Shown here one piece after another: positions 45,120 through 55,082 of a stretch of 64,000 bases of DNA. Source of the DNA: Symbiodinium microadriaticum (Eukaryota; Sar; Dinophyceae; Suessiales; Symbiodiniaceae); NCBI GenBank assembly GCA_001939145.1, contig LSRX01000800.1, forward strand, positions 84,177 through 148,176, given 5' to 3'. A program made the position numbers and the translations under genes. The notes beneath the pieces were generated by a model. The model had not been told where the DNA came from. It saw only the letters and a program-made list of their open reading frames with translations, and did not search any database. The stretch's first letter is position 1, and each line of letters opens with the position of its first letter.

Positions 45120-45182
45120 GTGTATCTGCATATCATATCATACATCTGGTCAGGCGCTCTGCCCCACGGGGTGTGGTTGTGG

Positions 45183-45250
45183 GGTTTTGGGGTTTAGGGT
45201 TTAGCTTATAAGCTTTTGAGTTTGGGGTTTACGGCTTAAGGTTAAAAGTC
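45183..45250. repeat. telomere-like TTTAGGG-type stretch
   Basis: Reads GGGGTTTTGGGGTTTAGGG followed by TTTAG and degenerate variants (GGTTTACGGCTTAAGG). TTTAGGG is the plant/dinoflagellate-type telomere unit; only two near-perfect units are present. A second weak patch is at 45760-45800 (GGGGTTTAGGGTTGGG). Confidence 0.5.
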
Positions 45251-45338
45251 ATAATGTCCGCTTCGCTTTAATAAACCCCCCCCTCCCCCCCTAGATAGAT
45301 TTGGGCCCGAATCAGGGGGGGATTGATTATTGCGTGGG

Positions 45339-45465
45339 GTCCGGTTGGGGGGGATTGTTTTGGAGAAGGGTTATCTCTCTTCTGGAGCATCTTGGGCTCT
45401 CGCCTCGAACGACCCGACCGCCTCTNGTCCGGTTGGGGGGGATTGTTTTGGAGAAGGGTTATCTC
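45339..45465. repeat. 39-bp exact duplication beside an assembly N
   Basis: GTCCGGTTGGGGGGGATTG plus 20 further bases occurs at 45339-45377 and again at 45427-45465. The only N in the window is at 45426, immediately before the second copy. This may be an assembly join across a repeat, so the distance between the copies is not reliable. Confidence 0.85.
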
Positions 45466-46045
45466 ACTGCATCTGATACTTACTCTAAACTTCTAGGAAA
45501 CCAAACCACAGACAAACCAAAAAAAAGGTATCTCTGCAGAGCGTTTATTATTGAGTTCTGGCGGCGGGATTTTTTTATTGAGGGGCTGTATTATAATTGA
45601 GTTCCGGGAGACGGATTTTTTAATTGAGGGAGGGATTATTAATGCCAAGTCAAAAGGCTTCGAGTCGACAAAAGGTTCCGGAGGGTTTGGGGTGTAGGTT
45701 GGCCATTGGTCAGGGTGTTGGTTTATGTTCTGCTTCAAGCTTAGAGCCTGCATGTAGGCGGGGTTTAGGGTTGGGTGTAAGGTTTACAGTTGTAAATACA
45801 GGTTAACGTTCAACTAAAACCAGGAACACGCCCTACGTTATAAGGTTTATGGCTTGTGTAGGGTTTGCGTAAGATCCCGGCCCTCTCTGTGGCCCCGCAG
45901 CAGCACCGCCCCGACCCCTCTCCGCACACGCCAGCCCCGCCCAACCCCTACCAGACCATTGGGAGGAGGGGGCGGGGGGTTGCATGGGAACGCCAATAAA
46001 CAGACCCCTCCTTTCGCGATTCGGGTCCGCGTGCCGCGTGCCTTG

Positions 46046-46138
46046 CCTTGGCGTGCCCCTTCCTGCGTCCCACGTCCCGCGTCCCGTGTCCCGCGCCCCC
46101 CGGCCTGCGTCCCGCGTCCTGCGTCCCGCCGCCTCCGC
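46046..46138. repeat. GC-rich heptamer repeat, copy 2
   Basis: Same CGTCCCG-type units as at 44243-44345. It is preceded at about 46008-46025 by a fragment resembling the minisatellite core (CCTTTCGCGATTCGGGTCC), so the two repeat types travel together. Confidence 0.75.
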
Positions 46139-46423
46139 GGTAAAGCATATATACCCGATTCGAAGCTTGAAATTTTTCGCAGTCTCTGCTGCCGCTTCAG
46201 AACCTAAAGACTCGTCAAAGGTCTGCTGCCGGCAAGACTCTCGGTTCAAGAAGTAGTCTATTCTGTGGCAGGCTTTCAAGCAAATCTTGGTTCAGCTCAA
46301 AGGAAAAGACAATTCGTCCTCGTAGACTCAAAGACCATGTGCAGCCGGTAGTCGCATGAGGGGCAAGGAAGGTATTGTAGCGGACTCTAGCGATTGACCC
46401 GCCCTCTGGGCTACTCTCTCGCC

Positions 46424-47248
46424 ATGACAGCTCACGCGCTTTGCAAGCGACATTTCCGACTGGCCTCACTGGCTTTGGCGTCTTCTGTGGTGATGCTCAT
46501 GGACCCTCTAGCGATCAGAACAGAGATGCAGCTCTTTGCAAGAAGAACTGGTGCGGATGCACCTGAGACCAGGCAGAGCCGAGCCTCATCGGAAGCCTTT
46601 TGTTCTTCCTTTCACAACTCTGCAGCCTTGCCAACCTGCCTGGCGAGCCTTGCAATCGCCGCAACCGCTGCGGCCGCTCCAGCGACAGAGCCTCGTGATG
46701 TGCAGCTACCGCAGCGCTTGCAGCATGTGCGGCGCTTGCACAGAAGGTTGAGCAAAGTGGCTGCGCTCGCCATCGCTACATACCTGTGCACAGCTTTTGT
46801 CGGCCCTCCTCGTGACCGTCAGCCATCGCTGTGGGAGGTTCCGGAAGTTCCTGCAGCAAGGGTGGAGAAACAGCCCGATGACAAGCTTGAGAAGCGTGTT
46901 CGAGCTGTGGCCATCGGTTCGGCCTCGGGTATTCTCCTCAGCTTGCTGGTGCAGGGCCTGCTGCGCAATCCAGCTCCTACACCTGTGCCACAGCAAGTTA
47001 CGGACCAAAGCTTTCAGCCTGTGTCAAACGGTCCAGACTTCACGTGGATTGGAACACTTAGCACCGGAGTCGTGATCGGACTTTCGGTGGGATTCAATGT
47101 GGGCACGAACCAGAACCCACAGCCGCCTACTTCTCCAAAGGAGCACACAGAGAATAAGCCGAATAAGCGCGAAGGCGTGTCCGCGCACAAGTTTGAGGTT
47201 AATGGGGACAAAGTTTCTGAGCTTAAAAAGTCTCGGCCTCTGAAGTAG
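46424..47248 (+). CDS. single-exon membrane protein, family unknown
   Basis: 274 codons from ATG 46424 to TAG 47246-47248, uninterrupted. Hydrophobic segments occur at residues about 13-26 (LASLALASSVVMLM), about 72-85 (CLASLAIAATAAAA), about 112-127 (VAALAIATYLCTAFVG), about 160-180 (VAIGSASGILLSLLVQGLL) and about 215-235 (WIGTLSTGVVIGLSVGFNVG). A basic, Ser/Ala-rich N-terminal part followed by hydrophobic segments could be a bipartite plastid-targeting leader as in other peridinin algae, but this is inference. The C-terminus is hydrophilic and charged (KEHTENKPNKREGVSAHKFE). I do not recognise the family. The frame is the only clean one over this stretch, and it lies just after the repeat island. 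Confidence 0.6.
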   Translation: MTAHALCKRHFRLASLALASSVVMLMDPLAIRTEMQLFARRTGADAPETRQSRASSEAFCSSFHNSAALPTCLASLAIAATAAAAPATEPRDVQLPQRLQHVRRLHRRLSKVAALAIATYLCTAFVGPPRDRQPSLWEVPEVPAARVEKQPDDKLEKRVRAVAIGSASGILLSLLVQGLLRNPAPTPVPQQVTDQSFQPVSNGPDFTWIGTLSTGVVIGLSVGFNVGTNQNPQPPTSPKEHTENKPNKREGVSAHKFEVNGDKVSELKKSRPLK

Positions 47249-47582
47249 CTAGCTCAACGCGGCGAACTCCGCCGAATGCCAGCAACGGTGATCTTGCTGG
47301 TCCACATGTTTCACTTACTACAGGATTAGGACAGCTACCCCCCTGTCGGCCATAAGTATGCAGACAGGGAGCCAGTCAACGCAAGCGGCTTTTGCGATAT
47401 GAAAAGTAACAGCAGGCTCAACAATCGCATCAAGCGGTGACGAGTTCGTAGACGCATGCAGATTATTGGGTGAGGCAGCATTCGAAACCTGCCACACGAG
47501 TACCGACCTGCGGCAGGTGACAGAGCTATACTGAAAGACGGCTGCCTTCTCGCGTGAGGGTAGCGACTAGCAGCTGCTAGAG
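47249..47582. other. intergenic, nothing seen
   Basis: No conserved frame, repeat or RNA-like structure was recognised here. Confidence 0.4.
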
Positions 47583-48934
47583 TTGCGGTTGTCCCTTCCA
47601 TCTAGCGACTTTACATCATGCAATGCAGAAAACAGGCTGCGATTTTTGCCGAGCTGCAGAATGTGGGAATCTGTTGCGAGATTGCTCAAGCAAGCTATAG
47701 TACATCTTTGCCACCGTTTATTCCCCGAGGCTTTCTTGGCAACCGTGCAGGTGACGAACAACGTGCCGGATCCACAGCAGCCTTCGGTTGTGGCCTCGCG
47801 CGACTCTCGCAAAGTTTGCTTGCTTGTGTCTTTCAGGGGTCAGCTTCTTCAGGCGCGAGGTGTGATGTTAATTATTGTTTTCGGCCCGGCTGAGACCCTT
47901 GTATGAGGCTGCCATAGCAGTGGCTGTCACGGCAGACCCGATTGTGAGGCAGAAGGAATGCAGCCGCGGACTCAGCGCTGGCACTTGAGATTCGCATTAC
48001 CAGATGTGGAGTAGTGGAGGCACCGACTTTTTCGGCACTGTCACCTGCAAGCAGATTCCTGCAAAGGAGGAGCCTGGCAGTTGCTGTTTAAGCGCTTGAG
48101 ACTGTACTTTCAATTTGGGAACGTCTAATCGTGATGTGGATGCGCCGAAGGTTGTCAGACCAGACCGGAGCTCAGAGGGCAAACAAATGACGGCCAGGCA
48201 AGTGGGTGCACAGAGAGACACTGCAGCAGTCGCGAGGCCTTTGAGATGCTGACAGCTGCTGCCCCTTACATTTGGGGCGCTCCTCGGTTCAGACTTTCCT
48301 AGTGCTGTGGCAGATGCTGAGAGAGCCAACATGCGTGCACTTGTGTGCTTGAGGACATGGTCGGCAAGCTGGGTGCTGCTGTGATGATGTTGCTGAAGAC
48401 AGTGTCGGTTACAGTGGTGCAAGCGGCCGGAAGCTTGCGTCTCCATGTGTTCCGTTTGAAATTTTGTGCGTGCTTGGCCTGACGCATCTCTTAGCCGAAA
48501 TGACTCAGCGACATTCCGCGGAACCTCAGGTCGATGTCACCATTGTCTTCGGAGACAGTCTGGATCCACGCAGCTTGGTGCTATTTCCAGCTGATCACCT
48601 GGCAAGGCGCACTGAGTCAGTGCCACTGGCAAGGTAATCTCACCGACAATGGCACCGAGCCAGATGACGTACCAGCCGGCACTGTGCAAATTGCTCAGAT
48701 GCATTCAGAATGCCCTGCTCGTCTGGCTATGGTTTGAGCACTGACATCTCAGGCTCTGGAACGTGTCCAGACATCAGATACCTCTGGAGGCCAAGTCTTT
48801 GGCACCGCTCCGCTGGCCGACCTCGTCCCAATACGTTCCATGTGGCAGTTCACTACGACGGCAGCGCAGCTCCTGGTTACCACGCAAGGGAGGCTGCTCC
48901 TAGACCAGGCCGGAAGACAGCTGCTGGCTCAGTG
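47583..48934 (+). CDS. unassigned multi-exon protein
   Basis: Plus-strand frames that look coding: about 47690-47870 (LFPEAFLATVQVTNNVPDP, then SVVASRDSRKVCLLVSFRG); 48500-48634 (MTQRHSAEPQVDVTIVFGDS, then LDPRSLVLFPADHLARR); and about 48750-48934 (ALERVQTSDTSGGQVFGTAP, then QLLVTTQGRLLLDQAGRQLL), ending in TGA. The pieces are in different frames, so introns are needed. Composition is that of a soluble protein; no domain recognised. The last exon abuts the minus-strand LINE remnant. Confidence 0.35.
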
Positions 48935-48949
48935 ATGAATTCGCAACTG

Positions 48950-50386
48950 TGATCAAACTGCGAGGCAGTAGATCCGAAAAGTACTCTCGATCGATACGCG
49001 GGCGAGGAGGCCATCAATGCCTTCGACAGGCAAAGGCGAGGACGCAGGCATGTGATTTGCATCGGAGGTGTGGGCCGGCATCGCCATGATCTTGCGGCTC
49101 CCTCGGCTGCTGGCCTGCCTTGCTCTGTGTGCTCGCAGAAGCCCGGAAGCCTCGTAGCAGCGAAAGCTTGAGAGCCCAGATCCTCGGACCCTTGAGATCT
49201 CAGTCTCACCTTCACGAAGCAGACCACCTTTGGTGGAAACCGATAATTTTCAGGGAGCGCCGACAGGAAGGAAGCACTAGGGAAAAACGAACCGACGCCT
49301 CGAGAGAGAAGTGCTCGGGCCTCCGAGCCTTCCTGAAAAACACATGCTCGCATGACGTCCGAGGAAGGAAGCGCAGCAATCCTGCCAAGGAGCTGCAGTT
49401 GCCTGTGCGTCAAAATCTTGGAATATGGTGTGGCCGCAGCCCATGTCCGAACCTCCACGTTGGACACGTGGCTGAGATAAGAGTGCGGGCTTGAGCAAAA
49501 ATCGGGGCCAGCAGACTTTCCATGTTTGAGGTTACGTGCAGCCTCAACCACCTCGTCGACTTCAATGTCCTCACATGAAACGGGGAATGTGGGCCGAGCA
49601 TAGCGTCAGAAACGGAAGCTGTGACAGGCCGCTTGGACCATTGCATCGATTCCAACAAAGTCGCGACGTATCGGCTCTTTCATCCGAATCTTTCAACGAA
49701 CCAACCTGATCGCGCAAAAGGGCCATGCTTACGACGGGAGCCTTTCCGCAGCTTGCGGATTTCTTTCCAGTCACCTTTGTGTGCCACAGCTGTTCCAACC
49801 AACGGACAGATGCTTTGATTTCGGAAGTCAGCTGTTTCTCCGATGGAGTATTGAACGATCTTCTAGCAATGCTGCGCCGATCAATCAATGCCAATGTATC
49901 GTCACTGATCCATGGGCGCTTAGCTTGCAAGGGCCGCGACATCGTGATACAGTAACAACCAATGGGCTACTTGTTGAAAGAATGCCTGGCGATTGTCACG
50001 TAGGCGGCCGCTGTGCGGTGCGTAAATACTGCAAATAGTAGCCTGTAGCCTTTCCCCCAGCAACGACGTCATGCGGGAAGACTGTTGGCAGAAACTGATA
50101 AACGTATCTACGACACACCGGTGCAACAGGAAAGCCAACACCGGCTGGGGTAGAAGGCTCGGCCGCTGCGACACCCGACAGAATCAGCAAGATACCATCT
50201 TCAGTTACCTCGTGTGTGGACTCGGTTCGATGAGTCTCTTGCAAGCAAAGGCTCCCAACCCCAAGCCGCTGCATGTAAAGTCCAAGCTCCACAATTTAGC
50301 ATCGGTGAAGCCCCAAACATTCCATGTGACCACCACCACCACATTCCGCTAAGCAACTCATAAACGACCACCTCGACATACATCAT
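48950..50386 (-). pseudogene. LINE ORF2 remnant: endonuclease, RT core deleted
   Basis: The endonuclease start (VTWNVWGFTDAK) and its QRLGVGSLCLQETHRTES motif (EEP-family metal/DNA-contact QETH) are in different frames at about 50200-50340, so a frameshift is present. A later segment (QATICSIYAPHSGR...) is in yet another frame (49920-50090). A linker (KRPWISDDTLALIDRRSIAR, about 49900) is typical of LINE ORF2. The RT entry motif DEVVEAARNLKHGKSAGPD (about 49500-49560) is followed within about 25 residues by the post-RT segment SKILTHRQLQLLGRIAALPS, so the fingers/palm motifs including the catalytic YxDD are gone. The copy cannot transpose on its own. Confidence 0.75.
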
Positions 50387-50568
50387 GTGAATTCAAGTTG
50401 CGACCTTCGTCACCAGCCGTGCTTGCACATCCAAATTGTGAAACTGTATCCATGCCCACGTGTTGTAACCCCTAATGCGGGGTGGATTTGCTCTTCGACT
50501 TACCTAAGCCCTTCCCCGCGTGCCATTGGCAATCTTGATTACAAGCATCGTTCCGACGTGCATGCACG

Positions 50569-51444
50569 TCAAGTCGTCATTGATCTCTGTAATCTCTTGT
50601 TTCCAAAAGCCCCACGTTGCAAGTTGCAAGTTGCCATCTCAAGCCCCTGAGAAACAGTGTTCGAGCGCACAGGAACGGGTAGATCCTGCGTGGCCCAAAC
50701 CGGCGAGTCGCCAATCTTCAAAGAGCCACTGCGTAGCAAAGTAGCCGCTGTGTCACAATCTACGACGGAAGCAAATTTCACGAACAGCAAGCCTTGGAAC
50801 TTCTCCGACTTGATATACGTGCTGATGATGCTTGGACCCCGCATTGATTCCAACGTATTCGTCACCCACGTTGTTGCTGACTGCATGTCCAGAAATGCAG
50901 CAAGACCACCCACGAACATGACTTTCGCTGGCTCAGGCTTGTCGGTCTTGGGGGAAATGCACAAACCATCAAGTTGCATTTGTAAATCTGTGATCTGTTT
51001 CTCCACGGAAAGGCTGTGCTCCGATGTGCGCGAGCGTCTTGTAGCATCCTTGGGCCCCAACAGTGCTTCCATCTTCTCGATTCGGTCGCCATGATTTTTC
51101 AATTGTTGGTCGATGTTGTCCACTCGGTTGCCAAGAACTGTCTCCATGCTTGTCAGCCTAGCCTCCAAGGGAGAAAAGCCCATCCGAATCTCACGATGCA
51201 CAATATCGGCAATGGCACTTGCAGAAAGGCCCACGTTTTCATCGGGTGGCAGCAGAAGCTCACCGTCAAGCTCATTCAAAAGTGATTTTGACTGTTCTCG
51301 CTTCCTGACTCTTTTTTCCGACGTCAACGACATCATCCCAAAGCCCCAACTGACCAAATGTGAACCTTCGTGCTGCCACAAGGTCCGGATTGCAGCTCGC
51401 AGATTCTGCAGTCGCGGCAGCAAGTGCGCAGCAGGCAGAAGCAC
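50569..51444 (-). CDS. LINE ORF1-like protein (coiled coil, RRM-like)
   Basis: 291 codons, open from 51444 down to 50569. A Met within the frame (MMSLTSEKRVRKREQSKSLL) may be the real start. The middle is a heptad-type coiled coil (NRVDNIDQQLKNHGDRIEKM, then EALLGPKD), followed by a part with RNA-recognition-motif-like strands (VMFVGGLAAFLDMQSATTWV; GLLFVKFASVVDCDTAATLL). This architecture (trimerising coiled coil plus RRM) is that of LINE ORF1 nucleic-acid chaperones that package the element RNA. It is the only part of the element that is still uninterrupted. Expression is unknown. Confidence 0.7.
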   Translation of the reverse strand: MLLPAAHLLPRLQNLRAAIRTLWQHEGSHLVSWGFGMMSLTSEKRVRKREQSKSLLNELDGELLLPPDENVGLSASAIADIVHREIRMGFSPLEARLTSMETVLGNRVDNIDQQLKNHGDRIEKMEALLGPKDATRRSRTSEHSLSVEKQITDLQMQLDGLCISPKTDKPEPAKVMFVGGLAAFLDMQSATTWVTNTLESMRGPSIISTYIKSEKFQGLLFVKFASVVDCDTAATLLRSGSLKIGDSPVWATQDLPVPVRSNTVSQGLEMATCNLQRGAFGNKRLQRSMTT

Positions 51445-51450
51445 CAGTAG

Positions 51451-52241
51451 ACCCTCACCCTCAACTTTTCAAGTGTGGGCTAGGCTGTAGGCTGCGGCAA
51501 TGTAGCGACCCGGCGGTAGCTGCGTGGCATTTGCCATGAGGTGCAAGGTTTGGTCGATGGCCTCGGCGCCTCGACGCTCCCAAGGCCAGGCAGCGATACG
51601 ACGGCTGTCACTCGCAGCTTTCGCAGCTGCCTTGCTGAGGCTGCGGCCTGGACAGGCGCTCCCCGGCTCTCCCTGTCATGACGGCGGATGCTTTTCAATT
51701 CCCCGAGGGGATGCAGCTGGTTGCCATGGAGCCCAACTTCCACGCTGAAATGCTGTTGGCAAAGGCTCCTGCACCTTCGTTGGGCAGAGAGTAGAATTCA
51801 GAGATTGTCCCCAGGAACGGGTCGGCAGCCAGCACCTCAACACAAGCTTCTTCATTGGCAGCTTGTGCTCCCTCTTTCTGTCGCGGTGTGTTGAGTCGGA
51901 GCTTGCACATGTGCACCACAAACACGCCTCTTCGCGCATGGGCCCAAGCAACAGGAAAGGAAGCATCAGGAGAGCACGCAGACAACACAGAAAGGCAAGA
52001 AAGCATCAAGAAGAGCATGCCCCAACTCCTTCTAGCCAAGCGAGTTGCAAGCAGACTTTCGACATCTCAAACACTCCAAAGCCACACATTGAAAGGACAA
52101 CAAGAGCTTTACTCAGTCGCTTTGTTGCTCCCGGTAGTTTCGATTTTGAAGGCCTGAGTATGAATGCAGGGAACACCATTCGACACCCGGCTGGGTGAGC
52201 CATTCACTGTGCAGGTCGATTCGTGTTGGAGAATTCAGCGC
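51451..52241 (+). CDS. candidate exon (51678-51797), otherwise unresolved
   Basis: A short plus frame MTADAFQFPEGMQLVAMEPN, then FHAEMLLAKAPAPSLGRE, stop 51797, could be an exon. The antisense frame at 51695-52039 starts with a hydrophobic leader (LFLMLSCLSVLSACSPDA) and is equally open. I cannot tell which strand is coding. Confidence 0.3.
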
Positions 52242-52629
52242 ATGCGCTGGCCATTTTGGCTTTACTATGGGATCCTCGTTGCCCAGAGTGAATCAGATGT
52301 CGCGTTTCATGAGGAAGCAAACGACGCGAAACGTCCCCCTGCACCTCACACCAACGCACAGGTTGCAGCTATTACGGCTACGGCTACATTGGCATCCCAG
52401 GCCGACCTTAACGCGACTGACGCACTTTAGACGTATCGCATTGGGTCAGGAACCGGCCTCTTTCGATGCTGCCGTGGCAGCTGCGACTCAAGAGCCGCTT
52501 GTGCAGGCCTTGGTACTTGGCGCGTCGAATCGAAGTGGTGAGCGTCTCTTTGTGACGTCACCGTCGGAGCGGGCACCCAGGCAAGAATCCATGTGGCTGC
52601 TGGCATCAAGGCCTGGAAGACTCCTTTGA
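52242..52629 (+). CDS. N-terminal exons of a secreted protein (signal peptide)
   Basis: ATG 52242 starts MRWPFWLYYGILVAQSESDV, a compact secretory signal with probable cleavage near VAQS. It is followed by AFHEEANDAKRPPAPH and ATLASQADLNATDAL (to about 52428). A second frame (52437-52560) reads RIALGQEPASFDAAVAAATQ, then EPLVQALVLGASNRSGERLF, suggesting a splice near 52430. It is the best candidate for the 5' end of the large surface protein whose exons fill 53.8-62.4 kb, but this link is inferred from order and strand only. Confidence 0.5.
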
Positions 52630-52810
52630 CTGTTCGGAGACAGCAGTGAAGAAGTCGGCAACAACTACCTCCAGGTGCCGAGCAACGCATGCGACTCCAA
52701 TGCAACGTCGCCCAGCCGCAGCTTTATCTTGAAATCCATTGAAACCATGAGTCGCCCAGCCAGTAGTATCTGTACGTGTACATGTATCTGTTTGAAGGTC
52801 GATAGGTAGG

Positions 52811-52860
52811 TCTCTGTCTGTGTGTGTGTGTGTGTCTGTCTGAGAGTGTTGTGTGTGCGT
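52811..52860. repeat. (TG)n microsatellite
   Basis: TCTG/TG units, interrupted, in a stretch (52630-53840) where I see no gene. Confidence 0.9.
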
Positions 52861-53847
52861 GTAGAAATAATTCACCAACTCGAATTCCGCATGCACATCG
52901 TCTATAACTCCGATTAAGCACCTTTAAGTCCTTGCCTGTTTCTTCTGGACGTTCGACACGCTCAGAAGCACCGATCCATATGCACACGAAGCCGTCTGTA
53001 AATGAGTAGATGTTCATGCTGACGTCTTGTCTTTTGGATGCACTTCCTCGCATAATGTTCGGAATATGGACTCCGCAGTCCTTGCCAGAAATCACAACTC
53101 AGATCCCTCCGTGATCCCTGTGAAATGTTAAATTAAACATCCAAGCACTTCGCAATCATATCTGCCGGTGTTTGCAAAGCAAGGCTGCGGAAAGTGGAGT
53201 AGGACGATTTAAAGACCACGTAGTTTTGGACCTTGGTTCAGCCCAATCTCCGTGTTTGGCAATCCTCTCTGAGCAGGTTCTGGAACAAGCCCACTTCTGG
53301 CATCCCCCCTCATCGCTCCATAGGTGTATGCATTAGGCCCGACAGCCCGTCAGGCTTGAAACTAACCAATGTTAGCAGAACTGCTTGACTTGACGCCGTA
53401 ATTCTTTCCACCCGACCAGTTATCGTCAAGGCTTGCTTATCAAGGGTGAGGATTGAGGAACAAGCTGCACAGTAGATGCAGAAGATTCAGCACTGGATCG
53501 CATAAGCTTGTGTCTCAGCCTCGGATTCCTAGTTATGATTGAGTTGTAGATGTGCAGCAGGTGGACCGCTTTGTTCGCAAACGTAAGTGGCTCAGGGCTC
53601 AACAGCCAAGGTGCCAACTGCAGATACTCATGCCTACTGGGCGTCTTGGCCGACAAAGGGGATGGGACACTTCGGTGCACACGAGTAAGTAGCAGTAGAA
53701 GCTGGAGAAATTGCCTCGAGGTTTTCAGCCCAAGACTCTGGCTGCGGAGAGGCATGGGAGTCTTCGAGGGGAGCAGCGGGCTACAAAGCTGACCCGCCAC
53801 TCTCGGCAGAGTGGCCATGTAACATGTTTGGCTTGGAGTGGTGCAGC
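52861..53847. other. probable intron or intergenic DNA
   Basis: No plausible plus-strand exon. Minus-strand frames at 52724-53095 and 53426-53818 carry no motif. Confidence 0.35.
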
Positions 53848-54897
53848 ACTAGCTTGTCCTGAGCTGAGGAATATCTTCCCCTTCCTAAGCGGCTTTGAGC
53901 AAATGCTCAGCAATGCGTCAATGTGCACTGCCGGCCGTGACAACACGTCCGATGTGGACTTTCTCAGTTTCGCACTACAGGGCTTGGAGGCCAATGAAAC
54001 CTACATATTTCAGTTTTCTGTGATCTGGCTGCAAATTAAGGAAGAGCTGTTACAACTGCTTGTCAGCCACGGGCTTCGTGCGACTTTCTAAGGTTATGAG
54101 CCCTGCATTTGCAGCTGAGCCTTGGGCACTGAACGAGTGCAAGTGCCAGTGCAACAGACACCACCTTGCTCCCGAGTCGCAGGTGACAGACACGGGACAT
54201 GAGGTTTGTAAACAGCCTCTGCTCAACTTCAAGCAGTCCGCAGACCCTCCGAGGAGCAACAGAAACGACCCAGGAGCCCAAGAAGTAGAGCTTCCAAATT
54301 TGCTCTTACCAGGGAGTCGAAGGATCCTTGACCTGCCATGCTTTGACCAATGCCGTCTCCACGATACTCGGTGCCAGGGGTGCCAGCTCCCTTGCTCTCT
54401 CTCCGAACCATTCTGTGGCCTCTCCAAAGAAGAGCAGAAGCTGCACAACCACACCAAGTGGAGTACGGGTACGGTCATGCTCCACAGGCATGCTGCACAG
54501 TCTGGTTTGACCACTGTTGCTTGCAGTGTTGCAGACTGGCATGTCTTCCGAGGATAACAACCACTGGCAATTTCACACATACAATTCATCTGGAAACTTG
54601 TTGTTTGCAAAGAATGTCACCGGGAGCCCTGGCAGCAGCCATCTTCGATGTCACGGGGTCTTCCGCAAGTACAGCTCAGCAATTGCTGTCCAGAAGACTT
54701 CGAATGCACAGAATGCGCGCGAGGTTTGACATAGTCAACGCGTCGTCGAACAACCTCAGCACTGCGGAAGCCATGGTTTACGGACCTGCACATGCACACA
54801 ACGGTGAACTGGCAGCAGCCATCTCGTGTCCTGACTGCACAAAACGGACTTCCCTTTTCGATGCAACCTTGTCTTCGAGCTCAACAGGTTGAAGCTT
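53848..54897 (+). CDS. REJ-like and cysteine-rich exons of the surface protein
   Basis: Exons: 53860-54045 (FPFLSGFEQMLSNASMCTAG, then LQGLEANETYIFQFSVIWLQ, the NxTYxFQF strand typical of REJ modules); 54110-54500, cysteine-rich (ECKCQCNRHHLAPESQVTDT; CFDQCRLHDTRCQGCQLPC); 54550-54640 (WQFHTYNSSGNLLFAKNVTG); and 54715-54890 (RFDIVNASSNNLSTAEAMVY). Many NxS/T sequons agree with an extracellular protein. Frames differ between exons, so introns are implied but not mapped. Confidence 0.45.
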
Positions 54898-55082
54898 ACT
54901 GCCGCCTGCGGTGGCGAGTGGTTCGCTTCTCACGTCTTCGGCCCACTGCCGTGCCAGCTCCAAGTGCACCTGCCACCAGGTGCCCGCCCGCAACAAGACC
55001 CTCCCTTGACCCTTAAAACGATGGACTGTGCACGTGTGCTTACTCCTCTTCCCAGTCTCCCTGGTTTGGCATGTGAAGGCAT

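Larger units (their letters stand above)
48950..51450 (-). mobile_element. degenerate non-LTR retrotransposon (LINE)
   Basis: Reading on the minus strand from 51450 downward: an ORF1 with coiled coil and RRM-like part, an endonuclease region with frameshifts, the start of a reverse transcriptase region, then a sudden jump to the far C-terminal segment. The RT catalytic core is missing. Limits are approximate: the 5' end is set by the ORF1 frame (51444), and the 3' end by the host exon ending at 48934. No target-site duplication or poly(A) tail was identified. Confidence 0.8.

Noticed and set aside
49120..49494. Plus-strand 124-codon frame inside the LINE
   Set aside because: Antisense to recognisable ORF2 C-terminal sequence; no independent motif.
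51695..52039. Minus-strand frame beginning with a lipoprotein-like leader
   Set aside because: Single short frame overlapped by a plausible plus-strand exon; no homology recognised and opposite to all host genes.
52251..52261. CCATTTTGGCT, identical to the core of the dinoflagellate spliced leader
   Set aside because: Only 11 bases match; the flanks differ and it lies inside the signal-peptide codons, so it is best explained as coding sequence.
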